A DNA stretch of 64,000 nucleotides, taken from contig JBOZIK010000001.1 in NCBI GenBank assembly GCA_051453625.1, positions 283,219,124 to 283,283,123 of the forward strand, read 5' to 3'. The position numbers and the translations under genes were made by a program. Shown in pieces: positions 23,100 to 34,990 of the stretch (the stretch's first letter is position 1; each line of letters starts with the position of its first letter). The DNA is from Welwitschia mirabilis (taxonomy: Eukaryota; Gnetophyta; Gnetopsida; Welwitschiales). The notes beneath the pieces were generated by a model. It searched no databases, was not told where the DNA came from, and worked only from the letters and a program-made list of their open reading frames with translations.

Positions 23100-24720
23100 G
23101 ATGGGAAATTAACAAATATTTTTAAAGTTGATAAGTAAATTTAAGTAGTGAATGTATATCATTATTACATCACCTCACTCATAAGAAGAATATTCTCAAG
23201 TAGTTCATGTAAAAAGGCCTAAAATAAAAGTTGTAATAGGATGCTATTGAAAAGATGATGGAAATTTAAGACCATTAAATCATGATACCCATTGGCTATA
23301 GAATATGTAAGTCCTATTAATCTTATAGTCTTACAATAACTAGACAAAGTTAAAAACATGAATACTATAATGATATCCACTTTTAAAAGTACAAAGTTAA
23401 AAGAACCCCTATTACATCTAAGCCTATTTGATGCCTTTTATAAAGCTAATTGTCTTGATTTAAAACATGATACTTTGAGATATTTTCCTTTTTTCTTAAA
23501 AGAACATACTCAACTATGGTATTATAGGAATCATAATCATGCTTTTAATTTATGAGAAACCTTCAAGAATGCTTCCCTAGATAAATTTCAATCCATAAGG
23601 ATAGTTGAAGATCTAAGGGAATAAAGCTTAAACATTAAAAAAAATATAATAAAAGTTTTAATGAGTACATGAATAGATATAACATATTGTTGGCTATATT
23701 ACTTAATCATAGAATCACATTTATGGAATGAGTCAGGGCCTTACTTAGAGAACAGCAAAGTCAAATTTGAAAAAATTAGACTTGTTATATAGAGGAAGCG
23801 TTAAGATAAAAAATGTCCAAGAAGTGGAAGAACACATTACTCATTTTTATAACATGAGTCAAGGATGGAAATAGGACATTGAAAAGAAGAAAAAGGCAAA
23901 TGAATTATATACTCCAAAGCATATGGTAGTTAGATAACTCAAAACATATCATTCTATAAAAGAAGTAACTTAGAAAGTAACTGATGATATGGTAGAAAAA
24001 ATTGATGAGTTAGTTGTATAAAACTTTAACGAGAAAGAAGGACCTACATGTGGACATTATAGGGAAGAGAATAATAATGGAACCAAATGTTCTTGGATGA
24101 AAGAATTTATTCAATAATCAAATATTAATAGATTGGATTTAAATTCTAGAAATGAACCTCAAAATAGAAAGAAAACATATCTTTATTAAAGTAGAAAATG
24201 GAAAGGTAAAATAGAAAGTCCTTTACAAAGGTATGTTAATTTTAAAAGATAAGAATAAGATGATTATTATAGAAGAAATAAAGGCTCAAAGGACATGTGA
24301 TAAAAATCAAAAATAAAGAAAAAGAAAGGAAAAATTCCTGCTTAACATCCACCCAACCCTAGAGAAGAAACAAGTAAGATAGTAACTACTAGATATAGGA
24401 AACAAAAAAGTGATATATGTTATAAATAAAGAATATTAATCCAAGTAACCCTTAAAATAATAAAGAGAAAAAGACTAAAAGAAAAATAGTGGATATGTCT
24501 TAGCAAATTCTTTACCTTTTTAATAAATAGTAAACAAATAAAACATTTAAAAGTTGAAAAAGATATAGAATATTTAAAAAGGATTTTAGAAGATTCAAAA
24601 ATATCATTACCTATTTTAAATTTATTAAAAGATGTCCTATATAATGAAAATAAATGAATAGCGTGTGTTCAAAATAGAAGAGTAAAAAAGAAAGCAAGAA
24701 GAAAAAACAAATTAAAATGA
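23100..24720 (+). pseudogene. Gypsy gag remnant
   Basis: Capsid-region trace typed by LSLFDAFYKANCLDL, FPFFLKEHTQLWYYR (open frame 23358-23555), then ETFKNASLDKFQSIR and NEYMNRYN-like wording at 23560-23690. A possible zinc-binding piece, PTCGHYREENNNGTKCSWMK, lies at about 24040-24100. Numerous stops follow. In an intact element gag forms the virus-like particle. It directly precedes protease in the same orientation. Confidence 0.75.
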
Positions 24721-24779
24721 TTAGAAAAAATAAAGTTTCTTAGGCTTCCATGCAAGTTCTTTAAAATAAACAATATGAA

Positions 24780-25240
24780 AATTATAGTGATTCTAGAACA
24801 CCTATGATAGATGTAAAAATTAATAGAAAACTCAAAGTAAAAGCACTCATGAATCTAGGAGCTAGCATAAACATTATGTCTCATGAAACTTATGAAGAAC
24901 TAGAAAAATCAAAACTAACACCTTACCAATGAAAATTTTACTTAGTAAATGGCTTGATAGTAATATTAGGAGTTCTAAAGGACATACCCATCAAACTTTA
25001 AGGTTTTATCTAATTGAGAGATTCATTAGTAATAAATACTCAAGGAGATACCCATGCAGTAATTCTAGGGAGACCTTGGATGGCTACTATAGATGTTGTT
25101 ATTTATGCTATGAGAAGGGTAATAAAAATCAGTTTAGAAGATCTTAAAAATGAAATCAAACTTTCTAATGAAGTGGTTGTCAAAGAGATGGTACAAAATA
25201 AAAAAGAAAAATCTAATGCAATTTTAACATAGGAAATTAG
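24780..25240 (+). pseudogene. Gypsy aspartic protease remnant
   Basis: Retropepsin-like domain. MIDVKINRKLKVKALMNLGA then SINIMSHETYEELEKS (24806-24912) contains the active-site loop, normally DLGAS or DSGAS, here NLGAS. After one stop come LVNGLIVILGVLKDIPIKL and HAVILGRPWMATIDVVIYA (about 25050-25110), the ILGRPW block that ends the domain. Two overlapping short open frames here are alternative readings of the same remnant. The catalytic Asp to Asn change matches G-to-A decay. Confidence 0.85.
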
Positions 25241-25379
25241 TCTAATGCTAAATAAACAAAATGAAGAAAAATATGAGGAGTAATATTTGACAGTTCAAGA
25301 GATAGAGAAGCCTCCACTTAAGAAAGGACTAGAGTATACTAAAGTAGCTCCTAATATACCTCTAATCATAAACATTTAT

Positions 25380-25860
25380 TTAATTAATTCTTAGGAAAGA
25401 AAACTTAAAAGGATGTTAATTAAAAGGAAGGAAACCTTTTCTTAGCATCATATAGATATTAAGAAAATATATCCAAAAATATACTAACATAGAATTTATT
25501 TAGATACCTCTATCAAATCAAGTTAACAACCAAAAAGAAGATGTAATTGACACATGTAAAAAAAATTAAATAAGATATTTCCAAGCTCTTAGATGTGGGA
25601 TTTGTTTATATTATATCTGATTCAAAATGAGTTATTACTATTATGGTTATGCCAAAGAAATAAAATAAATGGAGAGTGTGTATAGAATTTTAAATGTTAA
25701 ATACTATAACTTATAAAGATCATTTTTCTCTTTCTTTTATAAATCGAGTTTTAGAAAGATTATCTAAACATCAATGCTACAGCTTTTTGAATGAATATAG
25801 TGGCTATAACTAGGTTCTTATAGCTTTAGAGAAATGCCTTAGACTTTGCTAGTCAAAAAA
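25380..25860 (+). pseudogene. Gypsy reverse transcriptase, N-terminal part
   Basis: Finger and palm start: LDVGFVYIISDS-like wording with VITIMVMPKK, NKWRVCIEF, ITYKDHFSLSFINRVLERL and CYSFLNEYSGYN (about 25580-25815), equivalent to the plant Gypsy blocks KWRVCIDY, KDHFPLPFIDQ and FLDGYSGYNQI. The sequence then leaves the family pattern after about 25860. The block with the YMDD active site and the thumb are missing before RNase H begins near 26060, so there is an internal deletion or replacement. Confidence 0.85.
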
Positions 25861-26059
25861 TCACCTTATGATAACAAAAGGAATAGTGTTATGACATGAG
25901 ATATCTCAAAAATGGATTAAAACTAATGAATAAAAAATTAAAGATATAAAATATATCCCACCCCCAACCAAACTAAAATAATAAAGTAACCTCTTACAAG
26001 AGGATTTTGAATATGAATAGACTAGTAAATATCAAAATACTTATCAAACCTTAAAGGAT

Positions 26060-26460
26060 AAACTTTTATCAGCACGTATTTCATAAGGGTTAAATTAGAC
26101 AAGACCATTTTGCATTATGACTAATACATCTAGTCACGCTATGGGAGTAGTTATAGGATAAAAAGACAAATAATATAAATCTTATGCCATTACCTATATC
26201 AATAGAAACTTTAAATCACATCAACAAAATTACACAGTAATAGAGAAAGCGTTGTCGGCAGTGGTAATAACATTAGAAAACTTTAGGCATTATACTTTAA
26301 ATTACGAAGTGAAAGTCCATACTGACTATAGTTTCGTTATATTTTTAATGAATAAGAAAAAAAGAAAACTTGAGAATTATGAAATAGATACTATTAATTA
26401 AGGAGTTTGATTTAAAAATTATTGACAAGAAAGCGATAGAGAATGTGATAGTATATCACC
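26060..26460 (+). pseudogene. Gypsy RNase H remnant
   Basis: Readable as MTNTSSHAMGVVIG (normally CDASDYAVGAVLGQ), YKSYAITYINRNF, QQNYTVIEKALSAVVITLENFRHY and VKVHTDYSFVIFLM (about 26115-26350), the order of Athila/Tat RNase H. The first catalytic Asp of CDAS is changed to N (TNTS). In-frame stops are few over this 240-base stretch. Confidence 0.85.
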
Positions 26461-27560
26461 TCTCAATGTGGAATTTCTAGATGAAGAATATATGAACATA
26501 AGAGATGAGTTTCTCAATGAATATCATTTTTAGATAACAACAAATTCATGGTATGCTGATATAGCAATCTTTCTTATAAGTAGAAGATCACTGTCTTTTA
26601 TGAATTACTATGAAAAAAAAAGATTATTAAGGGAATCTAAAGATTATATTTGACACAATAAGATGTTATTTATAAAATGAAAAGATAAGTTATTAGAAGA
26701 TGTATATAGGAAAATCTACAAAGTGAAATCTTAAAGGAAGCTTATAAAGAATAAGGAGAAGGACATTATGATGCAAAAACTATAAGAATAAAAATTATCC
26801 ATATAGTATACTAGTAGCTCATCATATTCAAAGATTTAAATGCTTATATCTAAGGTTTTGATAAATTTTAAAGAGAAGATGCAATTAGCTAAAATTTAGA
26901 AATGCCACAATAATGGATTTAGATGATCGAACTTTTTGATATTTGGAGAACAGATTTTATGAGACCAATCAATCCCTCATCCTTTAAAAAATGAGATATT
27001 TTGATTTACATTGATTACTTCACTAAATGGGTAAATATTAAGGTTATGGATAATTATTCTTTCTAAATTGTAGTTAACATTTTTCTTAGAAATATTATCT
27101 CTCAAGTTGGAATGCCCTAAAATCTTATATCGGATAGAGGAACTAATTTCACTAGTGTAGCCTTTGAGAAATTTTTAACCAAGTTCAAAATCCACCATAA
27201 ACTCTCTAATGTTTATCATTCTCAATATAATGTTTAAGAAAACATGAATATTTTAGATGAAAATAGGAAAGAATCTCTTCTATGTAAAGAACTTACACAA
27301 CAGAAAACTAAAATATATCATTATAGAACAATTAGGAAAACAAATTTTAATGTAGGATATTTTATATTAATTTATGATCCTAAGAAAATCCATTCAAAAA
27401 AAATATGAAGAAAACTTATTGAACTTTATACCATAACAAAAATTCTAGAAAATGGAATCATAGAAATATATGATCATACTGAAAAAGTAATCTACCAAGT
27501 TAATAAGCAAAGAGTAAGGATGTACTATGATCATAAATCAATGCTAAATTATTTATAAAC
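26461..27560 (+). pseudogene. Gypsy integrase remnant
   Basis: Integrase core: DFMRPINPSSFKK then DILIYIDYFTKWVNI (26950-27035), NLISDRGTNFTSVAFEKFLT and FKIHHKLSNVYHSQYNV (27120-27235), followed by the C-terminal chromatin-proximal part VGYFILIYDPKKIHSKKI, GIIEIYDHTEKVIYQVNKQR and VRMYYDHKS (27350-27545). The GQVN or NGQRLK block typical of this lineage is recognisable as VNKQRVRMYY. Stops interrupt the N-terminal zinc-binding part, which is hard to read. Confidence 0.85.
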
Positions 27561-28399
27561 CTTAATAGGGTAGAAGTAATACTTTCACTCTACCTATAAC
27601 ATAAATTCTAATATTAGATAATAAAGGACATTTCATTTTTTTAAAACTTATTTAGACTATCAATTTACTAAATTGTTTAAAGTAAATGTAATGATTATAA
27701 AGTAAAAAGCTGATTTAATAAGTCTTCATTAGGTGATTGTGCATTATCTTTATTAAGAAGATTAAGAAGACACATTCTATCATAGAATAAAATACCTTTT
27801 ATAGTATAGTAGGGAAAAAAAGAAAAGAGAGATAAAGAAAAAGAGAGAGAAGTTACCACAATGTTCTACCAAAAATGCACTGGGGAAAATATTCTTGAGA
27901 AAGAATTGGTCATGATCTAAATATATATCATATAGGTCATTATTCCTTTGATAGGAATTACACTCTTCTCATTTTAGTTAACTTAAGTTGTGAAAAAAAT
28001 AAAATGTTGAGGAATAGTTGTACCCCAAAAGTTATTTGGGACACACCTAGTTACCAAAACTATAATGCTATTACAACTTCCCAAATAAAAAGAAAAAAGA
28101 AAAGAAGAGAGGAAGAGTGAAAAAGAACCAGAGGTAAAATATCCTAGTTTATAATGGAATGTATATCCAAATATTTTTAATTTAATAGCATGCATAATCA
28201 TTAAATTTTTTTGAGCTAAGGAAAAGATTTAAAGTTTTAAAATCATTTTGCATTATCTTAATAATTTAATAAATTATTTGATTTGAATTTCCTTTAATGG
28301 AATTGATATGTCATAATAAAATAAAATTAGTATAAGATAAATTTATTTGAAATGAAAATCAAAAATTTTATTAAGAAAAATAATTTATTACATCTAGTT
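27561..28399. other. Gypsy interior 3' of integrase, no gene seen
   Basis: AT-rich spacer after the integrase stop. It includes a purine-rich stretch (27815-27860, AGAGAGATAAAGAAAAAGAG). The 72-codon minus frame at 27983-28201 shows no family wording and is probably chance. Confidence 0.4.
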
Positions 28400-28559
28400 G
28401 CAAGAATAACAACAAAAAAATTTCTCAAATCACTAAGTAAATAAATCACCAATGAAAGAAAATCAATTCTTGAAGTAGCTAGAAAACTTGTTCCTCTTAT
28501 TAAAAGACTTAGTTTTAGAAGACAACCCTACAAAATTCTCACTTGGGAATAATAGATGT
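28400..28559 (-). pseudogene. antisense ORF trace in Gypsy, C-terminal side of Copia insertion
   Basis: Read on the minus strand across the Copia insertion, the flank at 38516 onward (ending SESLGKMH) joins this flank (LLFPSENFVGLSSKTKSFN, then RNKFSSYFKN) in one frame, using one copy of the target duplication. This shows the Copia entered a coding-like minus-strand region of the Gypsy element. An antisense accessory ORF between integrase and 3' LTR has been described in Tat-lineage elements; assignment here is by position only. Confidence 0.45.
28555..28559 (+). repeat. Copia target-site duplication, left copy
   Basis: GATGT; the right copy at 38516-38520 is GATGC, a C/T difference. Confidence 0.75.
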
Positions 28560-29956
28560 TGTAGGATCGAAAATCATATAGGGATGTGAATCAGATTTAA
28601 AAATAATCGACTAAATTCACAAAAATCGAATAAATTCACAAAAATATTTTTACTTAAAATATACACTAAAATACTTATGTAAATAAAACAAAAGGTATTC
28701 TAAAAAATAAAGAATAGAAAGCATAAAAAACCAATGAGGATACACACAAAATTTATAGTGGTTTTGAAATGCCCTACTTCACTCTTGATGATCAGCTTCT
28801 ATCCAAGTGTAATCTAGATCTTAGTTAATCTCTTTTCATGTATTTCAGGTTCACCTATAACATTTACAATTGGACTTCTATGAGGCTCAGTCTCAATCTT
28901 TAGCAAAAATATAAAGTAGTGACACTGATATGCTAAAATCCATAGGTTTCATCCAATCTCTATCTTAAGAATAGTATTGCTACGCTGCTTAAAAAGATTA
29001 TACAATCACAAGCATATAGTGCAACTAACTTAACCAAGTATGCAATGATAACAATAGCTCTTGGTTCATCTTTAGTCAGGTAGAGAATATGCCAATAAGT
29101 ACAATAATGATTTCATAATGATTTCAAAGTTATATAGTGATTTTGACTCTTGGAAAATATATATAAGAAGTCTTTGAGGATTTTTTACAAGTAAAAATAC
29201 CTTCTAATGAATAAAAAATGGGTTTATAATAGATAAAAAAATTCCATTTCTATCATGACTAGTCAACTTATTGAAACATCTAATCAACTCGATCTAATAC
29301 CGTTATGAAATTCGGTTACCCTCATATTCTTCTTATTCACCCTTGTTTCTAATGACTCCGCATCTAGTCAATCACTTAGGGTTTGGTCAACCATAGGTCT
29401 AGTCACTTGCTTATTCATCCAGTCACCTCCTTTTCAGTTAACTGAATATGTATCCCCTCAACCTCTTGGTGATAAAGGGTGAAAATATTTCACTCTAGGT
29501 CTAGTTGACTCTTTAGAAATCTAGTTGACCCCTTGCTGATTAGCTATAAAAGTTTAATGCTTACGTCTAGTTAAATACTCAAGAATCTAATTAGTTCCTT
29601 AATGATTAGTTGTGAAAGTTTGATTCTCATGTCTAGTTAACCCATTAGAAATCTAGTTAACCCTTTGATGATTAGTTTTGGAATATTAGATGCTAGGTCT
29701 GGTCGGCCCTGCATGTGTATAGTTAACCCCTCTGAATTCAGTTCATTTTAGTATAAGCTTTAAGTGTAGTCAATCCCTTAGGAATCTAGTTGACCCCTCA
29801 AGAGGGTATAAAAATTGATAGGTTTTAAGTTCAAAATTTGATAAAATATCTTAGATTCTAACCTACAAAGATTAATATTTTTTGTACAAGATACAACATA
29901 TTTTGCTAAATAGAAAACATTAGTTTGATATCAAATTTATAAATATTAATTTAATA
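28560..29956 (-). repeat. Copia family 2, 3' LTR
   Basis: Plus-strand edges are TGTAGGATCGAAAATC and AAATATTAATTTAATA. Collinear with 37118-38515 throughout (for example ATTTAAAAATAAT, AATGAGGAT, CAGCTTCTA, AAGAATAGTATTGCTAC). The part 29490-29800 holds an imperfect tandem repeat of about 70-75 bases built on TCTAGTTGACCCCTT followed by GATGATTAG and GAAAGTTTGATGCTCA. Visible divergence from its partner is large, so the insertion is old. Confidence 0.88.
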
Positions 29957-29969
29957 ATCTCCCACTTTG
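29957..29969 (-). promoter_or_regulatory. polypurine tract of Copia family 2
   Basis: The complement reads CAAAGTGGGAGAT directly before the LTR start, equivalent to the common Copia tract CAAAGTGGGAGATTG. It fixes the 3' LTR boundary. Confidence 0.8.
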
Positions 29970-30454
29970 ACATTGATGACAAACCTATACTTAGTTGAAA
30001 ATATTAATTTTGGAAAAGCTCCCCCTCAAATAATGCCAATTAAATTTACAAAGTAATATTAAAAAATTATATCAAATGAAATATTTTAGAGAGATTTTAA
30101 CTTATGCCTTAATTTAAACAATTTGTAGTATGGTTTATGAGGCATGTAAAATTCAAAATATATGGGATAAAAACATTTTGATTAAAGAATATTTAATAAT
30201 CATTAAGAGATAGAAAAAATTATAGTTCATGGCTAAATAAATGTGCACAAAAGTGTGAGATAGAAAGGATAACAAAATGTATTTCTATTACTAAATATTG
30301 AACATTACAATAAGAAAGTGCTCATTAAGAGTAGTTACAACTAAATAAAGCTAAATAACCAACTAACTATTCCTCCCCCTTTTAACATCAATGATAAAAG
30401 AGAGAAGAAAAAGAAGCTTAAAAATATAAGAAAGAGCACAATAAAGAGAGAAGA
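29970..30454 (-). other. 3' untranslated interior of Copia family 2
   Basis: Non-coding sequence between the accessory ORF stop and the polypurine tract, including a second purine-rich segment whose complement is AAAAGGGGGAGGA near 30371-30383, a possible additional polypurine tract. Confidence 0.55.
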
Positions 30455-31495
30455 TCAGTTAGATTTCCCAATTTTATCCTTTGATTCTTCTTCTTCCTCC
30501 TCCTTCTCATCTTTGGTAGCCTTTTGGGCTGAACTTCTATCTTCCTCTAAAGTATTATAAATCTCATACCCAGCTGCAATCAGAGCTGATTTCATATGTA
30601 TGATATGAGAGTCTATCCTCCTTAGGTATGAAAGAGTCTCCTCTGGTGAGGCTTACTTAGGATAAGGATATTTAGAGGATTTCTTAGAACATGCAAAGAT
30701 ATGCATGCAAGATAATGTTACACACCTAATAGCTAATATAGGATTAAGGATTTCTAGATTTGAGTGCAACTAAACTTTGTATTAATGATAGATGTTGACA
30801 ATTAACACTAAGTATAGGAGATTCCTAGTCCTGTGATACTCAAACTCAGAGACCATATTATTTAGCATTATGGTAGGAGCATTAATAGAGTACCTAATTC
30901 CTACTAAATACATTAAATATGCCTTATAATTAGAGGTCTCATCATAATAACCTACCAAAGGTAAGAATTTATAGATAAACACTAAATGCAAAAACCTATA
31001 CTTTGAGTTAAGGAAAGAAGTAGAAAGGGTGGTTTTCCACTTATGAAACTTATCAAAAAGCTCTTTTATTACCTCTTCCTTATCTTTTATGGAGTCAAAA
31101 AGAGGCCAAAATGCATCATAGTATCCTCTTAGAAGATTAGAAATAATAGCAATAAGGTTTACAGTAATTATCATTTTCTTTCCCAAAACTAGGGTTTCTA
31201 AGGTATTAATGTTGGGATCAAAATAAGCATTATTATGGAACATCTTGATGCAAAAGGAATAGGTCAGTCTTAAAACATCAAGGAAGTAAGAGAGATCTAG
31301 ATCTTACAAGAGTTACACCACATCATAGAGTTCTTTAAGCTCTGTTGTAGTAAAAGCCCTCTTGTGGTACACTAGCTTCTTCTCAAACTTCTTTAAAAAC
31401 CTATCTATTACTTCCTCAAATATTACATGGTAGAAATATAAAGTATCATTGTTGGATACCTCTTTTTCTCATATTCTAAAGGGACCCTTAGCCAT
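30455..31495 (-). pseudogene. accessory ORF 3' of Copia pol
   Basis: Starts MAKGPF at 31495 and ends at a TGA at 30457-30455, about 345 codons with few stops. The central 153 codons (31243-30782) are open: FDPNINTLETLVLGKKM, YYDAFWPLFDSI, IKELFDKFHKWKTTL, SKYRFLHLVFIYKFLP and NMVSEFEYHRTRNLL. The C-terminus is acidic (KDEKEEEEEESKDKIG). No enzyme motif or membrane span is evident. Similar proteins of unknown function accompany plant retrotransposons in the place of an envelope-like ORF. It lies between RNase H and the 3' LTR, in the same direction. It is the least damaged coding trace in this element. Confidence 0.65.
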
Positions 31496-31879
31496 TACAA
31501 CCATATGATAGGAGCTTCGAGACAAAAAAACCTACAAGCAAAAGCTATATCTGAAGAATACAAGCAGCTAAAAGTCAATGGATAGGTTTTTCACTCTAAT
31601 AGATTTTAAAGAAAAGGGTAATAAAGTGAGATTTGATTAAAAAATTAGATCCACTATCTTTTATATCATACTATAACCTTGCAAATATGATTGACCAGTT
31701 TGAGATCCGATCTACTCGTCAAGACACAATTCACAGTACTTTAGGTCTAGGCGACAAGGTTTTTAGAGTAGTTGACTAACTAAAACTAGTTGATTGAATT
31801 CTAGATATAGTCAATCACCTTGTAACTAGTCAAAGAATGGATAAATAACCCCTAGTTCATTATAAAAAAAAGAAAATAT

Positions 31880-32650
31880 TAGCAATCTGGTAATCTATAT
31901 TAATAAAATTCATAGAAATATTTGCTTTTTCAACTTGGTCTCTAAGAAAATAATGTCTTAATTTAATATGTTAGTTATAGAATGTTGAATAGGGTTTCTA
32001 GAAATATTACTTGCACTAGTATTATTATAAAAAATAGAAACCTGTTTAAAAACTACATCAAAATCCTTTAACATTTTCCTTCATCCAAAGGAAATGGAAA
32101 AAAAAACTCCCTACTACTATATACTCAGCTTTTGTTGTTAAAAGGAAGATTGAGTTTTGCTTTTTACTATTCCATCCCACTAAGCATGATCCTAATAGAA
32201 AATAATTATAGTTTGTGTTTTTTCTATCATCCTTACACTAAGCCTAATCCACATCACTAAATATTGAAAGATCAAAAGATGTCTCTATTAGATACCATAA
32301 CCCAAACTCACATGTGCCTTTTTTATGTCTTATTATTCTTTTGACAGATTATAGGTCTATTTCTTTTGGTTGGGTTTAATACCTATCATACATAGCAACA
32401 CTAAACATAATATCATATCTAATTATAGTTAGATATAACAAACTTCCTAATATACTTTTATAAAGCTCTAGTTTAATAATTTTCCATGTTCATCTAGACT
32501 AACTTTATAAGAACTAGATATAGGTATGTCAGTTGTTTTATCATTATATAGTCCAAATCATTTGATTAAATCCTTTGCATATTTAGACTCAAATATAAAA
32601 ATTTCATTTTTTAATTGCTTAATTTATAAGCAAAAAACATTCTAACTTTA
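31880..32650 (-). pseudogene. Copia family 2 RT end and RNase H (3' side of gap)
   Basis: From the gap leftward: the region after RT with DKTTDIPIS, SLDEHGK and the CGLGLV equivalent, then LTTKAEYIVVGSFFFHFLWMKE (RNase H, about 32140-32080) and RHYFLRDQVEKANISMNF near 31955-31900. These are the last domains of the Copia polyprotein, which degrade the RNA strand. Stops are common. The first 510 bases duplicate 32751-33256 at roughly three-quarters to four-fifths identity by eye. Confidence 0.85.
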
Positions 32651-32750
32651 NNNNNNNNNNNNNNNNNNNNNNNNNNNNNNNNNNNNNNNNNNNNNNNNNN
32701 NNNNNNNNNNNNNNNNNNNNNNNNNNNNNNNNNNNNNNNNNNNNNNNNNN
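32651..32750. other. assembly gap (100 N) inside Copia
   Basis: Exactly 100 Ns, a conventional size for a scaffold gap of unknown length, placed between two diverged copies of the same Copia segment. Confidence 0.99.
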
Positions 32751-33700
32751 AGATCAAGTTTTACTTTTTACTAGTCTATTCCACTAAGCATGATCCTAGT
32801 AGAAAATAATTACCACTTGTACTCTTTTTATTATCTTTACACCCAGACTAATCTGCATCACTAAATCCTGTAAGATCAAAAGATGTTTTTATTGGATACC
32901 ATAATCCAAAGTTACATGTGTCTCTTATATATCTTATTATTCTTTTAATAGCTTAGAGGTGTAATTCTTTTGGTTGGGTTTGGTATCTTGCACATATGAC
33001 AACACTAAACATAATATTGGGTTTGCTTGCAGCTATATACAATAAACTTTTTATCATACTTAAATAAGTTTTTGGTCTACCGATTTTTCATGTTCATCTA
33101 GACTAACTTTACAAGTAGTAGATATAGGTGTGTTAGTTGTTTTATCATTTTCCAATCCAAATTGTTTGATCAAATCCTTTCCATATTTAGACTAAGATAT
33201 AAAAATATGATTTTTTGATTATTTGATTCATAAGCCAACAAACATTCTAACTTTACCAAGCATACTCATCTCAAAGTGTGTTGTTATGATATTGGTAAGT
33301 TCTTTTTAGAAAACTTCACTAGAGGTACCAAAAATTATATCATTTACATAAATTTAAATAATAATAAAATCCTTTTTTAAGTTCTTCACAAATAATTTTT
33401 TATCTATCATTTCATGGATATAAACATTTTCATTTAGAGATGTGGCTAAATTTTTATACAATACTCTTAGAGCTTGTTTCAACTCATATAATGCCTTTGT
33501 AAGTCTATATACATAAGCAAATTTGTGAAGGTCTATAAACCCTTGTGATTGTTTTGCATACACTTCTTCATTAAGGGTTTTATTTGAAAATGCATTTTTT
33601 ACCTCCATTTGATACACTTTGATATTCTTAAAGACTACATAAGATAAAAACATTATAATGCTATCTAGCCTTGCTATAATAGCAAAAGTATCATTTACAT
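32751..33700 (-). pseudogene. Copia family 2 reverse transcriptase (5' side of gap)
   Basis: The open frame 33653-33354 (99 codons) gives IKVYQMEVKNAFSN, LNEEVYAKQSQGF, FAYVYRLTKALYELKQALRV and LYKNLATSL, the start of Copia RT. Downstream (lower coordinates) the active-site block is replaced by stops, then FGLENDKTTNTPIS and VSLDEHEK near 33160-33080. The remnant ends at the gap just as RNase H begins. Confidence 0.88.
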
Positions 33701-34990
33701 CAATACATTTGATTTGGTTATAGCCTTATGTTACTAATCTTGCTTTGTTTTTAATAATATTATTTCGCTTGTTACATTTGTTTTTGAAGATCCACTTTAT
33801 TCCAATAACATTTTTATCATTTAACCTTTCAAAAGATTTCATACATCATTTTTTTTAATTGTTACAACTCATCTTGCATAGCCATCATCCACTCTTCATG
33901 GGATTTTTCTTCTTTAAACTTCTTAGGTTTAATTTTCAAAACATAACAAATGTGAGAATGAAACTTGTTCATAGAGTTCCTTGTTCTAATCTTTGAACTA
34001 ATGTCTGCAATAATAGATCCTAAAGAATGATCTTTTAAGATTTGTAGTAGTGACTTATTTTGTTCGCATTTCTTCTTCTTTTTTGGTTAAATTTTATTTT
34101 GTTGTGGAAGTGATTAGAGATAATTTTTCTTCATTATTAAAAGGAAGAGATTTTATGCTAACATCATCTATTTGCATATTTATTAACTCTTCCATAGTTA
34201 ACCTTTTCTTATTAAAAACATGATAAGCTCTTCCTCTAGTAAAGTACACCAAAATATTGCTTCGTTATCCTTGAAGTCGAATTTACTTAGGTATTTGTTA
34301 TCTTTTAACATAAAGAACTTACATCCAAAGACTTAAAGTATGAAATGTTTGGTTTGCTTCCTTTTTAAAGCTCATAAGATATTCTTTCCATTCTCAGTCT
34401 AAGGTAAACTCTATTTATAATATAACAAATGATGCTAACAAATCCAGTCCAAAAAGTTTTTAGAACCTCCTTATCATTTAACATCATTATTTCCATTTCT
34501 TATAGAACTTTATTTTTCCTCTCAGTAATTCCATTTTGTTGAGGTATTTTAGAAGCTGAGAATTTATGTTCAATACCATTACTAATATAATATTTTTTGA
34601 ACAAATGATTTTTAAACTCATAACCATGATTGCTTTTAATTTTTTTAATGGTATAACCTTTCTCATTTTAAATTTTGTTGCATAATTCAACCTAATGTTT
34701 ATACATTTTATATTTATTTACAAGAAAGGCAACCTAAGCAAATCTTGAAAAGTCATTAATCATAGTAAAAATTAGCATTTTCCTCCTTGAATTTACGTTT
34801 GATCCAATCGCACCAAATCCTAAATAAGCTCTAAAGACATTGTTGTGGAAACTTGATTTTAAAATTTGTGTAATGTTCTTACTTATTTTCCTTTCTAGCA
34901 TGCATTACAAATACCATGTTTTTTAATATTAATTTTTGAAATTCCTTTGATAATTGCTTTTCTAATAATTATTTTTAAATGATAATAGTT
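33701..34990 (-). pseudogene. Copia family 2 integrase remnant
   Basis: Zinc-binding start: CLGHVNYYHLK and HGICNACQKGK (about 34985-34880), giving the His-His-Cys-Cys set. The core end reads NHLFKKYYISNGIEHKFSAS then KIPQQNGITERKNKVL (about 34625-34500), the standard PQQNG-ERKN block. The 67-codon frame at 34690-34487 is this region read in the wrong phase. Integrase inserts the element DNA into the chromosome; this copy has many stops. Confidence 0.85.

Noticed and set aside
22915-23115. 66-codon minus-strand ORF
   Set aside because: Falls in the Gypsy leader next to the primer-binding site; no similarity and no support.
27983-28201. 72-codon minus-strand ORF
   Set aside because: Low-complexity leucine/phenylalanine/serine reading of AT-rich DNA.
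34487-34690. 67-codon minus-strand ORF as a separate small gene
   Set aside because: It is the Copia integrase end read in the wrong phase; the neighbouring frame shows PQQNG and ERKN.
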